A stretch of 22,986 nucleotides of DNA from Bacteroidaceae bacterium (GCA_900770705.1 CAAGLF010000049.1:1-22986), one strand, 5' to 3'. Positions 6,044-14,610 are shown, counted from the stretch's first letter. Made by a program: numbers and translations. The notes: generated by a model not told the origin, from the sequence alone.

Positions 6044-6100
6044 AAAGCCCTAACGCATCGCTTCCTGCCGCGGCAGGAAGCCTTGCCATAGGGCTTTTTT
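6044..6100 (+). terminator. Terminator after inositol-3-phosphate synthase
   Basis: An outer stem AAAGCCCT (6044-6051) with AGGGCTTT (6090-6097) runs into a T run to 6100, and encloses a perfect inner palindrome CTTCCTGCC/GGCAGGAAG (6061-6080). The T tract is on the plus strand. It lies between the synthase and the DUF5686 gene, so read-through to the latter, which has no evident promoter of its own, would be partial. Confidence 0.8.
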
Positions 6101-6154
6101 GAAAATCCAGACGTCCGACGCACCCATCATTCGGACTCCAATCCCACGACAACA

Positions 6155-8749
6155 GTGAGAAGAACACTTTTCCTCCTTGCGCTTTTCATCACGGCCGCAC
6201 TCAGCGTAGCGGCACAGAAGGTAACCGGAACAGTGACGGATGAAAAAACCGGAGAGCCCCTGCCTTATGTGAATATCTACTATAAAGGACTGCGCGGTGT
6301 GCAGACCGACGTCAACGGCCGCTTCGAAATAAACTTCAAGCGCGCCGCACTCTGCATTTCCTACGTCGGCTACAAGACGAAGGTCATCAACCTGAAAACG
6401 ACCGAGCACCTGAACATTCGTCTCGAGGAGATAGACAACGTTTTCCGCGAGGCCGTCGTAAAAGCTAAGAAGGAAAAATACAGCAGAAAGAACAACCCTG
6501 CCGTAGAACTGATGAAAAAGGTCATAGCAGCGGCGAAAAAGAGCGATTTGCACCAGCACGACTACGTAAGTATCAACCAATACAACAAACTGGTGCTCGC
6601 CCTTAACGATGTGAAGCCGGAGAGACTCGAAGAGGGGATGTTCAAGAAATATCCCTTCCTCAAAGACCACGTGGAGCCCTGCAATCTGACCGGCCGGCTG
6701 ATCTTGCCGATTTCTGTCGACGAGACAGTCTCACGGAACATCTTCCGAAAACGGACGAATACGGAGAAAACCATCATTCTCGGCCAGCGGAGCAATGGTC
6801 TGAACGACCTGTTCAACACGGGCGACATCATGACCCAAATGCTGCAGGACTGTTTTACGACTGTCGACCTCTACGAAAATGAAGTCCGCCTGCTGCAATA
6901 TCCTTTCACCAGCCCGATTTCGCAGAAATCCGCGATAAATTTCTATAGGTACTACATAACGGATACGCTCGATGTGGACGGCGAGCGTTGTATTGACGTA
7001 AGTTTTACTCCGAACAATGCACAGGATTTCGGCTTCTCCGGACATCTTTTTGTCTTGGCCGACAGCACATATAGGTTGAAGAAAGCTGACCTGGGCATAC
7101 CCGTAAGGAGCGATGTGAACTTTGTCGAAGAGATGCGCGTGCTGCAAGAATTCATTTCCCTGCCCTCAGGCGAACAAGTCTTGAAGAGCGACAATATGAT
7201 AGTGCAGCTGAAAGTGGCAAAGTTCATCCAAAAATTTATGGTGAGGCGGACCACCGAGTATTCAGACTTCAGTTTTGAAGAAATCCCCGACAAGACTTTC
7301 AAATTCCGCGGCGATCAACTGACAGACGCCAATGCAATGATGCAGACCGAGGAGTTCTGGAATCGTCACAGGCCGGAAGCACTCTCTAAGTCCGAGGACG
7401 AGATGAGTGGCCTTATCCGAAAAATTCAGAACATCAAGGGATTCAAGCCTGTGATGTGGGTAGCGAAGGCTTTCATCGAGAATTTTGTGGAGACATCGGT
7501 CAATCCCGAACATCCCTCCAAGGTAGACATCGGTCCCGTCAACACAATGATTTCGCAGAACTTCATAGACGGTCTCAGGTTCCGTGTAAGTGCGCAGACC
7601 ACGGCCAATCTTTCCCCTCACCTGTTTCTACGCGGATATGCCGCCTATGGTTGCAAGGACAAACGCTGGAAAGGCTTGGGCGAGGTGACCTACAGTTTCA
7701 ACAAGAAGGCCTATCTGCCACGCGAGTTCCCCGTGAACAACCTTACTTTCACGTACAACAATGATGTGATGTCCCCCAGTGACAAGTTCCTGCCTACCGA
7801 CAAGGATAATGTTTTCACCTCTTTCAAGTGGACGAAGGTGGAGCATATGCAGTACTACCGCTATTATAAGCTCTTCTACGACCGCGAGTGGGAAAACGGG
7901 TTGCGCTTCAACGTCGCCCTGCGTACGCAGACCGATGAGCCTACCGGCGCACTATTCTACCAGCCCTTGGGCGGCTCGGACACGCCCGACAGCAATCACG
8001 ACGGCGATGTGCGGAAGTTCACCACCTCGGATGTCACGGTAGGCTTGCGTTATCAGCCCGGAGCCAAGTGGATCAACACGAAACAGCGCCGTATCGCGGC
8101 CAACAATGATGCCCCCATATATAGTCTCTCGCACACGCTGGGAGTGAGAGGCGTTTTTGGCAGCGACTATGCGTACAACTTCAGCGAAGCCACGATTTAC
8201 AAGCGCTTTTGGCTGGGCTCCTGGGGTAAGATGGACGCAATGCTCAAGGGTGGCATACAGTGGAATCAGGTGCCCTTTCCGCTGTTGATAATGCCGGCGG
8301 CCAACCTTTCCTACATTATGGAGGATTATACCTTCAACCTGGTGGACAATATGGAGTTCTTGAACGACCGTTACGCCTCCCTGATGTTCTCCTGGGATAT
8401 GAATGGAAAAATTTTCAACCGCATCCCGTTGCTCAAGAAGCTCAAGTGGAGAGAGTTTATCGGCTGCAACGTGCTCTGGGGTACGCTGACCGACAAGAAT
8501 AATCCCTTCCTTCCGCAAAATCAGGGAAACAGAAATCTCTACTACTTCCCTTGCTGGCAGAACGCAGACGGCACGGTGGACTATCTATCCCGCGTGATGG
8601 ACAAGAATACGCCCTATGTCGAAGTCATTGCCGGCGTACATAATATTTTCAAGCTATTCCATATAGAATATGTGCGCCGTCTGACTTATGTCGACCGCCC
8701 AGGAACGGACAAGTGGGGCATACGTTTTATGTTTCGGGTAACTTTCTAA
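6155..8749 (+). CDS. DUF5686 outer-membrane protein with CarboxypepD-regulatory-like domain
   Basis: An 864-residue exported protein. Residues 1-20 are a signal peptide (TLFLLALFITAALSVAAQ). Residues about 22-90 form a carboxypeptidase-regulatory-like beta-sandwich (VTGTVTDEKTGEPLPYVNIY, VNGRFEI, ISYVGYKTKVINL), the plug-like N-terminal domain common in Bacteroidetes outer-membrane proteins. The rest matches the DUF5686 family: a periplasmic part with NNPAVELMKKVIAAA, then many aromatic-rich amphipathic strands and a final FRVTF typical of an outer-membrane barrel terminus. No TonB box and no SusD partner are seen, so this is not a SusC-type receptor. Function is unknown for the family. The start is GTG at 6155; no in-frame ATG would leave the signal peptide intact. 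It lies 54 bases after the terminator of the preceding gene and has no recognisable promoter. Confidence 0.85.
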   Translation: MRRTLFLLALFITAALSVAAQKVTGTVTDEKTGEPLPYVNIYYKGLRGVQTDVNGRFEINFKRAALCISYVGYKTKVINLKTTEHLNIRLEEIDNVFREAVVKAKKEKYSRKNNPAVELMKKVIAAAKKSDLHQHDYVSINQYNKLVLALNDVKPERLEEGMFKKYPFLKDHVEPCNLTGRLILPISVDETVSRNIFRKRTNTEKTIILGQRSNGLNDLFNTGDIMTQMLQDCFTTVDLYENEVRLLQYPFTSPISQKSAINFYRYYITDTLDVDGERCIDVSFTPNNAQDFGFSGHLFVLADSTYRLKKADLGIPVRSDVNFVEEMRVLQEFISLPSGEQVLKSDNMIVQLKVAKFIQKFMVRRTTEYSDFSFEEIPDKTFKFRGDQLTDANAMMQTEEFWNRHRPEALSKSEDEMSGLIRKIQNIKGFKPVMWVAKAFIENFVETSVNPEHPSKVDIGPVNTMISQNFIDGLRFRVSAQTTANLSPHLFLRGYAAYGCKDKRWKGLGEVTYSFNKKAYLPREFPVNNLTFTYNNDVMSPSDKFLPTDKDNVFTSFKWTKVEHMQYYRYYKLFYDREWENGLRFNVALRTQTDEPTGALFYQPLGGSDTPDSNHDGDVRKFTTSDVTVGLRYQPGAKWINTKQRRIAANNDAPIYSLSHTLGVRGVFGSDYAYNFSEATIYKRFWLGSWGKMDAMLKGGIQWNQVPFPLLIMPAANLSYIMEDYTFNLVDNMEFLNDRYASLMFSWDMNGKIFNRIPLLKKLKWREFIGCNVLWGTLTDKNNPFLPQNQGNRNLYYFPCWQNADGTVDYLSRVMDKNTPYVEVIAGVHNIFKLFHIEYVRRLTYVDRPGTDKWGIRFMFRVTF

Positions 8750-8860
8750 ATCCAGTTGCCTGCTATTGTCGTAGTGCGGAGGGGCTTCACGTGTTTTCTA
8801 TAGGCAGCGTAATGGTCTTCCTGCCGCTGCACTACATTGTTTCACTGCGCATATAATAAA

Positions 8861-8900
8861 AGCTACAGGGGAGAAGGCGTCAGTTTTCTCCCCTGTAGCT
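8861..8900 (-). terminator. Terminator of the murG-to-yqeY unit, possibly bidirectional
   Basis: A perfect 15-bp stem (8861-8875 with 8886-8900, arm AGCTACAGGGGAGAA) with a 10-base loop. On the minus strand it is followed by TTTATTATAT, fitting the end of the division-gene unit that stops at 8927. On the plus strand it follows the DUF5686 gene by 111 bases, with a poor T tail. Nothing else is recognised in the 8750-8926 gap. Confidence 0.8.
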
Positions 8901-8926
8901 GTAATGTGCTTTGTGCGAGGGCGCGC

Positions 8927-9376
8927 TTAGGCCAGCATTGCCTTCACTTTGGCTGAGATGGCCCGCCCTTCGGCGCGTCCGGCCAGGCGTTTGGTGGCAA
9001 CACCCATCACTTTTCCCATATCCTTTGCACCGTCTGCACCGGTCTCGGCGATAATCTCCCGGAGCGCAGCCTCCAGTTCGGCCTCCGTGAGTTGTTGGGG
9101 CAGGTAAGCCTCTACTACGGCCACCTGATTCATCTCCTCCTCTGCCAGGTCGGGGCGCTGTTGCTCGGTGTAGAGTTGGGCGGTGTCCCGTCCCTGTTTA
9201 GCCAGCTTGGCCAGAATTTTCAGTGCTGCCTCGTCTGTCAGTTCGTCGTTGGCTCCCGGTGCGGTTTTGGCCTCGATAAATAGTTTTTTGATGTTGCGCA
9301 GCGCCTGCAGGCGAACCTTTTCCTTAGCCTTCATCGCTGCAATGATGTCTTTGCTTACTTGGTCGAAAAGTGACAT
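8927..9376 (-). CDS. GatB/YqeY domain-containing protein
   Basis: A 149-residue cytosolic protein of the YqeY family, related to the C-terminal tRNA-binding domain of GatB in the Asp-tRNAAsn/Glu-tRNAGln amidotransferase. It starts MSLFDQVSKDIIAAMKAKEK, followed by LQALRNIKKLFIEAK, a helical region with VEAYLPQQLTEAELEAAL and a terminal YqeY-like segment GKVMGVATKRLAGRAEGR, with AISAKVKAML at the end. The exact role of stand-alone YqeY proteins is not established. A longer open frame continues to 9619 but overlaps ftsZ and its extra residues are not YqeY-like, so the start at 9376 is preferred. It follows ftsZ by 85 bases on the same strand, the arrangement seen in other Bacteroidetes, and is the last gene of the unit. 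Confidence 0.88.
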   Translation of the reverse strand: MSLFDQVSKDIIAAMKAKEKVRLQALRNIKKLFIEAKTAPGANDELTDEAALKILAKLAKQGRDTAQLYTEQQRPDLAEEEMNQVAVVEAYLPQQLTEAELEAALREIIAETGADGAKDMGKVMGVATKRLAGRAEGRAISAKVKAMLA

Positions 9377-9396
9377 ATCGTTGTTTGTTTTTTTGT

Positions 9397-9438
9397 CAGC
9401 CCCTCCGGTCGCTGCAATGGTATCGACGGGAGGGGCTG
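9397..9438 (-). promoter_or_regulatory. Stem-loop between ftsZ and yqeY
   Basis: CAGCCCCTCCGGTCG (9397-9411) pairs with CGACGGGAGGGGCTG (9424-9438), 14 of 15 positions, around a 12-base loop. On the transcribed minus strand the stem is followed by ACAAAAAAACAAAC, an A tract rather than a T tract, so it does not look like an intrinsic terminator. It may instead protect the ftsZ message 3' end or separate ftsZ and yqeY expression by RNA processing. The pairing is seen; the role is inferred. Confidence 0.5.
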
Positions 9439-9461
9439 TACGTGTGGAACATATTGTTTGT

Positions 9462-10769
9462 TTAGAAACTGATGACGCTGCCGGCTGTGGCCGAGCTCTC
9501 GGGGCGTATGGCCATCGAGCCGGCCGCCTTGTCCTTGATGTCTGCCAGCAGTTCTTTCGTGCGGCGCAGCGTGGGTGTGACTTCGACCATTGAGATGACC
9601 TCTTCGTTGTCCAGGTCATTCAGATTGAAGAGGTAGATTTTCGGGCGTTTCTTCTGTCCGCTACGCTTGTCAGAGTCGCCGTAGTAGCCGGCTCGGCGCT
9701 CGGCGTTTTCTTCGGCGCGCTCGGCCTCGCGCTGCAGGCGCACTTCCTCTTCTGCATCATGCTTCTGCTTGATTTCCGCAATAGAGTTAATGCCGAATCC
9801 CGTGGCGAGAATTGTGATTTTCACCTGCTTGCCCAGTGCGGGGTCGGTGCTGAGGCCCCATTTCGTCTCGACATCGTCGTGCAGGCGCGACATAAATTCG
9901 TGCACCTCGTTCATTTCCTCCATCATCAGCGTGTCGCCCTCTTTTTCGGCGCAGAAGGAGATGGACAGCAGCACCTTTTTCGAGTTGAAGATGTCGTTGT
10001 TGTTCAGTAACGGGGAGTGCAGCGCGTCGTTGATGGCCTTGGTGACGCGGTTCTCGCCCTCGCCGTATCCGGTCGACATAATAGCGACACCTCCATCCTT
10101 CAGAACCGTGCATACATCGCGGAAGTCGAGATTAATGACGCCGTGCATAGTGATGATTTCGGCGATACTCTTCGCGGCAATCGAGAGTGTGTTGTCTGCC
10201 TTCTTGAAAGCGGAGAGTATGTTCAGGTCCGGATAGATTTCACGCAATCTTTCGTTGTTTATCACGAGCAGCGCGTCGACGTGCTTGGAGATTTCCTCCA
10301 CTCCGTCCAAGGCCTGATCGATTTTGCGGTTGCCTTCGAAAAGGAAGGGGATGGTCACAATGCCTACCGTCAGGATACCCATATCTTTCGCTACGCGGGC
10401 AATGACGGGAGCGGCTCCTGTGCCCGTTCCGCCGCCCATACCGGCCGTGATGAACACCATTTTTGTTCCGTCGTCCAGCATTTTCTTGATGGCGTCCACA
10501 CTTTCTTCTGCCGCCTCGCGTGCCCGTTGGGGCCGGTTGCCTGCTCCGAGTCCCTCCTTGCCCAACTGGAGTTTCATAGGTACCGGACTATCGACAAGCG
10601 CCTTGGAGTCTGTGTTGCATACCACGAAGTTTACATCGTGTATGCCCTCATTATACATATGGTTGATGGCGTTGCCTCCGCCTCCGCCTACACCGATAAC
10701 TTTTATGATAGATGGTGTGGTGGTGGGAATGCCCACCTGCAACAGGTTATCTTCGTTATAGTCAGTCAT
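9462..10769 (-). CDS. ftsZ: Cell division GTPase FtsZ
   Basis: A 435-residue tubulin-like GTPase that polymerises into the division ring. The nucleotide-binding half starts IIKVIGVGGGGGNAINHM (residues 21-38); the tubulin signature GGGTGTG is at 112-118 and the T7 synergy loop NLDFRDV, whose aspartate catalyses GTP hydrolysis in the next subunit, is at 213-219. The C-terminal domain runs to about residue 330 (TILATGFG at 318-325). A charged linker (about 335-378, rich in glutamate and arginine) leads to a conserved tail region including PKIYLFNLNDLDNEEVI and then a segment ending in VISF. Extended tails with such a second block are usual in this phylum. The stop of ftsA is 12 bases upstream of its start, so the two are co-transcribed. 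Confidence 0.97.
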   Translation of the reverse strand: MTDYNEDNLLQVGIPTTTPSIIKVIGVGGGGGNAINHMYNEGIHDVNFVVCNTDSKALVDSPVPMKLQLGKEGLGAGNRPQRAREAAEESVDAIKKMLDDGTKMVFITAGMGGGTGTGAAPVIARVAKDMGILTVGIVTIPFLFEGNRKIDQALDGVEEISKHVDALLVINNERLREIYPDLNILSAFKKADNTLSIAAKSIAEIITMHGVINLDFRDVCTVLKDGGVAIMSTGYGEGENRVTKAINDALHSPLLNNNDIFNSKKVLLSISFCAEKEGDTLMMEEMNEVHEFMSRLHDDVETKWGLSTDPALGKQVKITILATGFGINSIAEIKQKHDAEEEVRLQREAERAEENAERRAGYYGDSDKRSGQKKRPKIYLFNLNDLDNEEVISMVEVTPTLRRTKELLADIKDKAAGSMAIRPESSATAGSVISF

Positions 10770-10781
10770 AGTGCCGTGGTA

Positions 10782-12215
10782 TTATTTATTTTCGTCTTCG
10801 TCGGCCACCAAGTCGCCGAGTTTGTTCAGAATTTTCTTGAAGGGCGCCCATCTTTTTTCTTTCTTCTCGCGGCGGAGGCGCTCCTGTTCCTGCCGTTCGG
10901 CCTCGCGGCGTTCCTCTTCGGCCTGTTGTTCTTCCTGGGCGCGGCGTTCGGCCTCGGCGGCGGCTTCGGCCTCTGCCTGCCGGGCCTCCTCCAGGCGCTT
11001 GCGTTCCTCTTCCTCTTTCGCCTTTTCGTCGAAGAAGTCCGGCTGGGCCATTCCCAGTTCTCCGCCGCAGCAGTTTTCGAGGTCAGGCTTGTCCAGCAGG
11101 GCCAGGGCGGCGTTGTAGGAGCCGTCTCTGTTGAAGTCCTCCTTCGTGCCGCGCAGGGAGAGGCGCACGTTGGGGATGAAGCGCATCTTCTCGAAGCCGG
11201 TGTGCTTGTTGAAGGCCTTTTCGATACTCTTCATTTGGGCTGCGCCGCCCGTGATGACGAGTCCGGCAATCAGTTGGTTGGCATCGAACTTCGAGAGGCT
11301 GATCTGGTTGCCGATATTGAGGATGATTTCTTCCATACGGGCCTCGATGAGCTCTCTGATTTCCTCAATGCGGGCGTTTCGGCCGTCGCGCAGCGTGATG
11401 GTGCCGAGGTCGTTCTCTACGGGTTCGGTGTAGGCTTCTCCATATTTGAGTTTCAGCTGCTCGGCTTCGTCTTCTTCGATTTGGAGTGAGGTCAAGTCCT
11501 TCGTGACGTTCGCTCCTCCGAGGGGGATAACGGCCAGATGACGCAGCAGGTTGTTCTTGTAGATGGCTACGCTGGTGGTTTCTGCTCCCATATCCACGAA
11601 GACGCAGCCGCTCCGCTTCTCCGGTTCTGTCAGCATGGCGTTGGCAAGTTCCATCACGGTGATAGGCATGTCTGCCACGTCGAGACGTGCCTCGCGGAAG
11701 CACTTGCGTATCTGTTCGCTGGTGGTGGAGCTGGCCATTACGTTGAGAAAGTGCCCTTCAATGCTTTCCGCCAATACGCCGACGGGGTCGGCCAGTGTTT
11801 GCGGGCCGATGCGGTATTCTTGCGGGATGGTGTCGAGTATGTCCCGCTCCGGCGTGTGTGCGCCGAGGTTCTCATCGTTGATGGAGTCTACGATTTCGTG
11901 GGTTATCTTCTCCTTAGTCGTGAAATGTCGTACCACAGTGTTGCCTACGGTGTGCATTCCCATTCCTCCGAGGCCCACGTAGACGCGGTTGATGCTCTTT
12001 TGCAGCCGTTTCTCCAACTTTTCCTTGATGTTGACGGCGCATTGCGTCATTTTGTCGAAGTTGTAGATGCGTCCCTTACGGATAAACGAGGCGGAAGGCT
12101 CCTGGTGGAATGCCAGAACCTGGATCACGCCGTCGGGGTGCTTCTTCCCGGCAAGTCCTGTGACTTTAGACGAGCCAAGTTCTATCGCTACGATGAATTC
12201 GTCTTCTTTTGCCAT
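10782..12215 (-). CDS. ftsA: Cell division protein FtsA with long charged C-terminal helix
   Basis: A 477-residue actin-like protein that tethers FtsZ to the membrane. The ATPase fold is visible: phosphate-1 loop VAIELGSSKVTG (residues 9-20), phosphate-2 segment FVDMGAETTSVAIY (206-219) and adenosine segment GLVITGGAAQM (318-328). The insertion between them (about 85-165) corresponds to the 1C domain. Residues about 397-455 are almost only glutamate, arginine, alanine, glutamine and lysine, predicted to be one long charged helix, and residues about 455-470 (RWAPFKKILNKLGDL) form the amphipathic membrane-targeting helix. The charged spacer makes it about 55 residues longer than the Escherichia coli protein (420). 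It lies between ftsQ and ftsZ; the 171-base gap to ftsQ is largely filled by repeat array C. Confidence 0.95.
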   Translation of the reverse strand: MAKEDEFIVAIELGSSKVTGLAGKKHPDGVIQVLAFHQEPSASFIRKGRIYNFDKMTQCAVNIKEKLEKRLQKSINRVYVGLGGMGMHTVGNTVVRHFTTKEKITHEIVDSINDENLGAHTPERDILDTIPQEYRIGPQTLADPVGVLAESIEGHFLNVMASSTTSEQIRKCFREARLDVADMPITVMELANAMLTEPEKRSGCVFVDMGAETTSVAIYKNNLLRHLAVIPLGGANVTKDLTSLQIEEDEAEQLKLKYGEAYTEPVENDLGTITLRDGRNARIEEIRELIEARMEEIILNIGNQISLSKFDANQLIAGLVITGGAAQMKSIEKAFNKHTGFEKMRFIPNVRLSLRGTKEDFNRDGSYNAALALLDKPDLENCCGGELGMAQPDFFDEKAKEEEERKRLEEARQAEAEAAAEAERRAQEEQQAEEERREAERQEQERLRREKKEKRWAPFKKILNKLGDLVADEDENK

Positions 12216-12261
12216 ATTTTCTTCTACTGTTTTTGTTGTTGTCGGATATTGGTGATTGTGG

Positions 12262-12387
12262 CCGCTGCGGGAAAGTTTCGCCTTTGTCCGCCGAAGCCGG
12301 AAGTATCTCCGTAGTATTTTTAATTTCCTCGGAGAAAAATTTTTTTTCGGGCCCGAAAGTTTTTCCTTTCGCCGCAGGAGTTCCGCC
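12262..12387. repeat. 21-bp-unit array C (five clear units plus one), in the ftsQ-ftsA gap
   Basis: Five units start at 12283, 12304, 12325, 12346 and 12367, with cores TTTGTCCGCCGAAG, TATCTCCGTAGTA, TTCCTCGGAGAAA, TTCGGGCCCGAAAG and TTTCGCCGCAGGAG. A sixth (12262-12282, core CTGCGGGAAAG) precedes them in phase. Unit 4 holds a perfect 12-base palindrome (12346-12357). The last unit ends at 12387, the final base of the ftsQ stop codon read on the minus strand, so the array begins immediately where ftsQ ends. It occupies most of the ftsQ-ftsA spacer and must be transcribed within the division operon. Confidence 0.85.
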
Positions 12388-13133
12388 TACTTTTGTCCGC
12401 GTTTCTTGCAGATTACCTGGTTGACGTGCTCCAGCGTTATTTCGGAGTACTTGTTCCAGCCTACGGTGGGCATTACGCCGTCGTAGAAGGCGCGGAGATT
12501 CTTGAACTTCAGTTCCAGACTGTCGGTCGAGCCCAAATGTATGATTTGGTCGCCCACCCGGGGGATTAAGTCGAGCTTCCGGGCAGGGCTGACGTTGATT
12601 TGTTCTATCTGGTCGTTCCAGAAGGCGTTGTCGCGCAGATACTTGCCCACTCTGACGAGATGGTTCCTCGTGAAAGCCTTGTCGATGTCTCCCGTAGCGA
12701 CGCACAGGTCGGCCACATAGCCCAGCGGCTGCATGGTATAGCCGTTTTCATCGATGTAATAGTCCTCTCCGTTGTCGGCAATAATGCGCAGTACGGGCAG
12801 CCGCTGTATGACCACGACGTTCAGGGCGCGGTCGGGCGTCTTGTAGCACGTCACATCCTTGATAAACGGATTTTTCAGCAGGCTTACCTCGATGGCACGG
12901 CTACTGATGCTGTCCATCGGCCTGCCTATCGGGTCCAGGCCGGCTTTCCGTATGAGTCGCTCGGTCTCTGCAGCGGTGATGAAGCCGGCGTGTGCGCTGT
13001 CGGAGATGGTAATGCGCAGTCGTTCGCAAGTACTGTGGTCTCCCTGCTGGGAAAACTTTGTAAAGGCGAAGAACAGGTACACTGCCACTGAGATAAGCAG
13101 CACATATTTGAAGAGACAGCCGAGTTTGTTCAT
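12387..13133 (-). CDS. ftsQ: Cell division protein FtsQ
   Basis: A 248-residue bitopic inner-membrane protein. A short cytoplasmic start is followed by one membrane helix (residues about 9-26, KYVLLISVAVYLFFAFTKF region), then a POTRA-like domain (about 35-110, with ITAAETERLIRKAGL and KNPFIKDVTCYKTPDRALNV) and the beta domain (QRLPVLRIIADNGEDYYIDE, then LDLIPRVGDQIIHLG). FtsQ links the early and late divisome through FtsB and FtsL, although Bacteroidetes versions are poorly conserved in sequence; identity here rests on domain layout and on position between murC and ftsA. The stop is TAG. The gap to murC is 27 bases. Confidence 0.9.
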   Translation of the reverse strand: MNKLGCLFKYVLLISVAVYLFFAFTKFSQQGDHSTCERLRITISDSAHAGFITAAETERLIRKAGLDPIGRPMDSISSRAIEVSLLKNPFIKDVTCYKTPDRALNVVVIQRLPVLRIIADNGEDYYIDENGYTMQPLGYVADLCVATGDIDKAFTRNHLVRVGKYLRDNAFWNDQIEQINVSPARKLDLIPRVGDQIIHLGSTDSLELKFKNLRAFYDGVMPTVGWNKYSEITLEHVNQVICKKRGQK

Positions 13134-13160
13134 ACTTCCGATTGCTGGTGCGTTATGCGT

Positions 13161-14543
13161 TTATTTTTCCTTGGCCTGCAGGATAGCCGCGAACTCGTCC
13201 ATATAGTTTTCCACGTCGCCGGCACCCAGTACGACCAGCACTTCGAAGTCTTTCTCCCTGAGCAGGGCGGGAAGGTCGGACTTTTGCACGACTTTCCGCT
13301 CCATATCGGGGCGGAGGTTGTCGTAAATGATTTCGCTCGTCACGCCCGGAATCGGTTGTTCCCTGGCCGGATAGATTTCCGTCAGTATCACCTCGTCGAG
13401 CAGGGAGAGACTTTCGGCAAAGTCCTTATAAAAGTCGCGTGTGCGTGTGTAAAGGTGCGGTTGGAAGATAGCCGTGATTTTTTTGTCGTCGAAAACCTCG
13501 CGAAGCGAGAGAATACTCTGCCGTATCTCGGCCGGATGGTGCGCGTAGTCGGAGAGCAGCACGTGTTGTGCCGTCCTGAGCTTGAAATCGAAGCGCCTGT
13601 CGACGCCGGCAAACGTCTTCATCGCGCGTCGGATGGACATAGCGTCTGCTCCGGCCAGCTGTGCCAGGGCCATCGCCGCGATACCATTGTCTATATTGAT
13701 GGAAACCGGCACGCCCAGCTCGATATCCTGTATGTTCTCGAAGGGAGAGACGAGGTCGAACACGATACGTCCGCCGCCAATGCGGATATTCTCTGCGTGG
13801 AAGTCGCCGGAAGTGCGTGCGTAGTCGTAGCGCCGCACGCCGGGCTGGAGACTTTCCTTCATCTGCAGGCCCTGATGGACTATGAGTGCGCCGCCGGGCT
13901 GTATGAGGCTGGTATAATGCCGGAAACTCTCCAGATAAGCCTCTTCCGTGCCGTAAATGTCGAGATGGTCGGCGTCGGTGGCCGTGATTACGGTGGCAAA
14001 CGGCCGCAGGTGGTGGAAACTCCGGTCGAACTCGTCGGCTTCGATGACTACGTAGGGACTACTGTCCGATAGCAGGTAGTTCGTGCCGTAGTTCTTGGTG
14101 ATACCGCCGAGGAAGGCGTTGCAACCCACTCCGCTCTCGTGGAGAAGATGGGCTGCCATCGCGGAAGTCGACGTTTTCCCGTGGGTACCGGCCACGCAGA
14201 GGGCTTTGGCCTGCCGGGTGAGGGCGCCGAGTACTTCGGCGCGCTTGTGAATCTGAAATCCCTGGGACTTGAACCATCCCAGCTCCTTGTGATCGGCCGG
14301 TATGGCGGGGGTATAGACCACGAGGGTGGTCTGCGGCTGGCGGAAGTCGGCCGGAATTTGTTCCGGGTCGTCCGTATAGTGTATTTGTGCTCCTTCGGCA
14401 CGCAGTTTCTCCGTGAGCGGACAGGCTGTGCGGTCGTATCCGCCGACGGCCAGCCCCTTGGAAAGGAAATAGCGCTCCAGTGCGCTCATTCCTATGCCGC
14501 CTGCTCCGACGAAGTAGACGGAAGTGATATGTTCGATGGTCAT
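13161..14543 (-). CDS. murC: UDP-N-acetylmuramate--L-alanine ligase MurC
   Basis: A 460-residue cytoplasmic Mur ligase adding L-alanine to UDP-MurNAc with ATP. The N-terminal nucleotide-sugar domain has VYFVGAGGIGMSALERYF (residues about 9-26); the ATP P-loop AGTHGKTSTSAMAAH is at about 118-132; the central domain shows EADEFDRSFHHLRP and ITATDADHLDIYG, and the C-terminal domain DYAHHPAEI and FQPHLYTRT, all standard MurC motifs. An in-frame ATG nine codons upstream (14570) is possible, but the ATG at 14543 lies in the ACTATGAC context shared by several starts here and gives the usual distance to the glycine-rich loop, so it is preferred. Co-transcribed with murG upstream and ftsQ downstream. 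Confidence 0.96.
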   Translation of the reverse strand: MTIEHITSVYFVGAGGIGMSALERYFLSKGLAVGGYDRTACPLTEKLRAEGAQIHYTDDPEQIPADFRQPQTTLVVYTPAIPADHKELGWFKSQGFQIHKRAEVLGALTRQAKALCVAGTHGKTSTSAMAAHLLHESGVGCNAFLGGITKNYGTNYLLSDSSPYVVIEADEFDRSFHHLRPFATVITATDADHLDIYGTEEAYLESFRHYTSLIQPGGALIVHQGLQMKESLQPGVRRYDYARTSGDFHAENIRIGGGRIVFDLVSPFENIQDIELGVPVSINIDNGIAAMALAQLAGADAMSIRRAMKTFAGVDRRFDFKLRTAQHVLLSDYAHHPAEIRQSILSLREVFDDKKITAIFQPHLYTRTRDFYKDFAESLSLLDEVILTEIYPAREQPIPGVTSEIIYDNLRPDMERKVVQKSDLPALLREKDFEVLVVLGAGDVENYMDEFAAILQAKEK

Positions 14544-14610
14544 AGTCGCTGTTTTTGTGGCGGCAGTCATTGCTGTTTGCTGTCCGTCGATATTGTTGAT
14601 GGGTGGTATT

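Noticed and set aside
6155..8749. SusC/TonB-dependent receptor, because of the N-terminal carboxypeptidase-regulatory-like domain
   Set aside because: No TonB box, plug domain or SusD partner is seen; length and body match DUF5686 instead.
9377..9619. 81-codon N-terminal extension of the YqeY protein
   Set aside because: It overlaps the end of ftsZ, is basic and unlike YqeY; the family start MSLFDQ is at 9376.
10017..11489. 490-codon plus-strand ORF opposite ftsZ and ftsA
   Set aside because: The minus-strand frame encodes unmistakable FtsZ and FtsA; the plus frame is open only because of the codon bias of the charged FtsA helix and similar regions.
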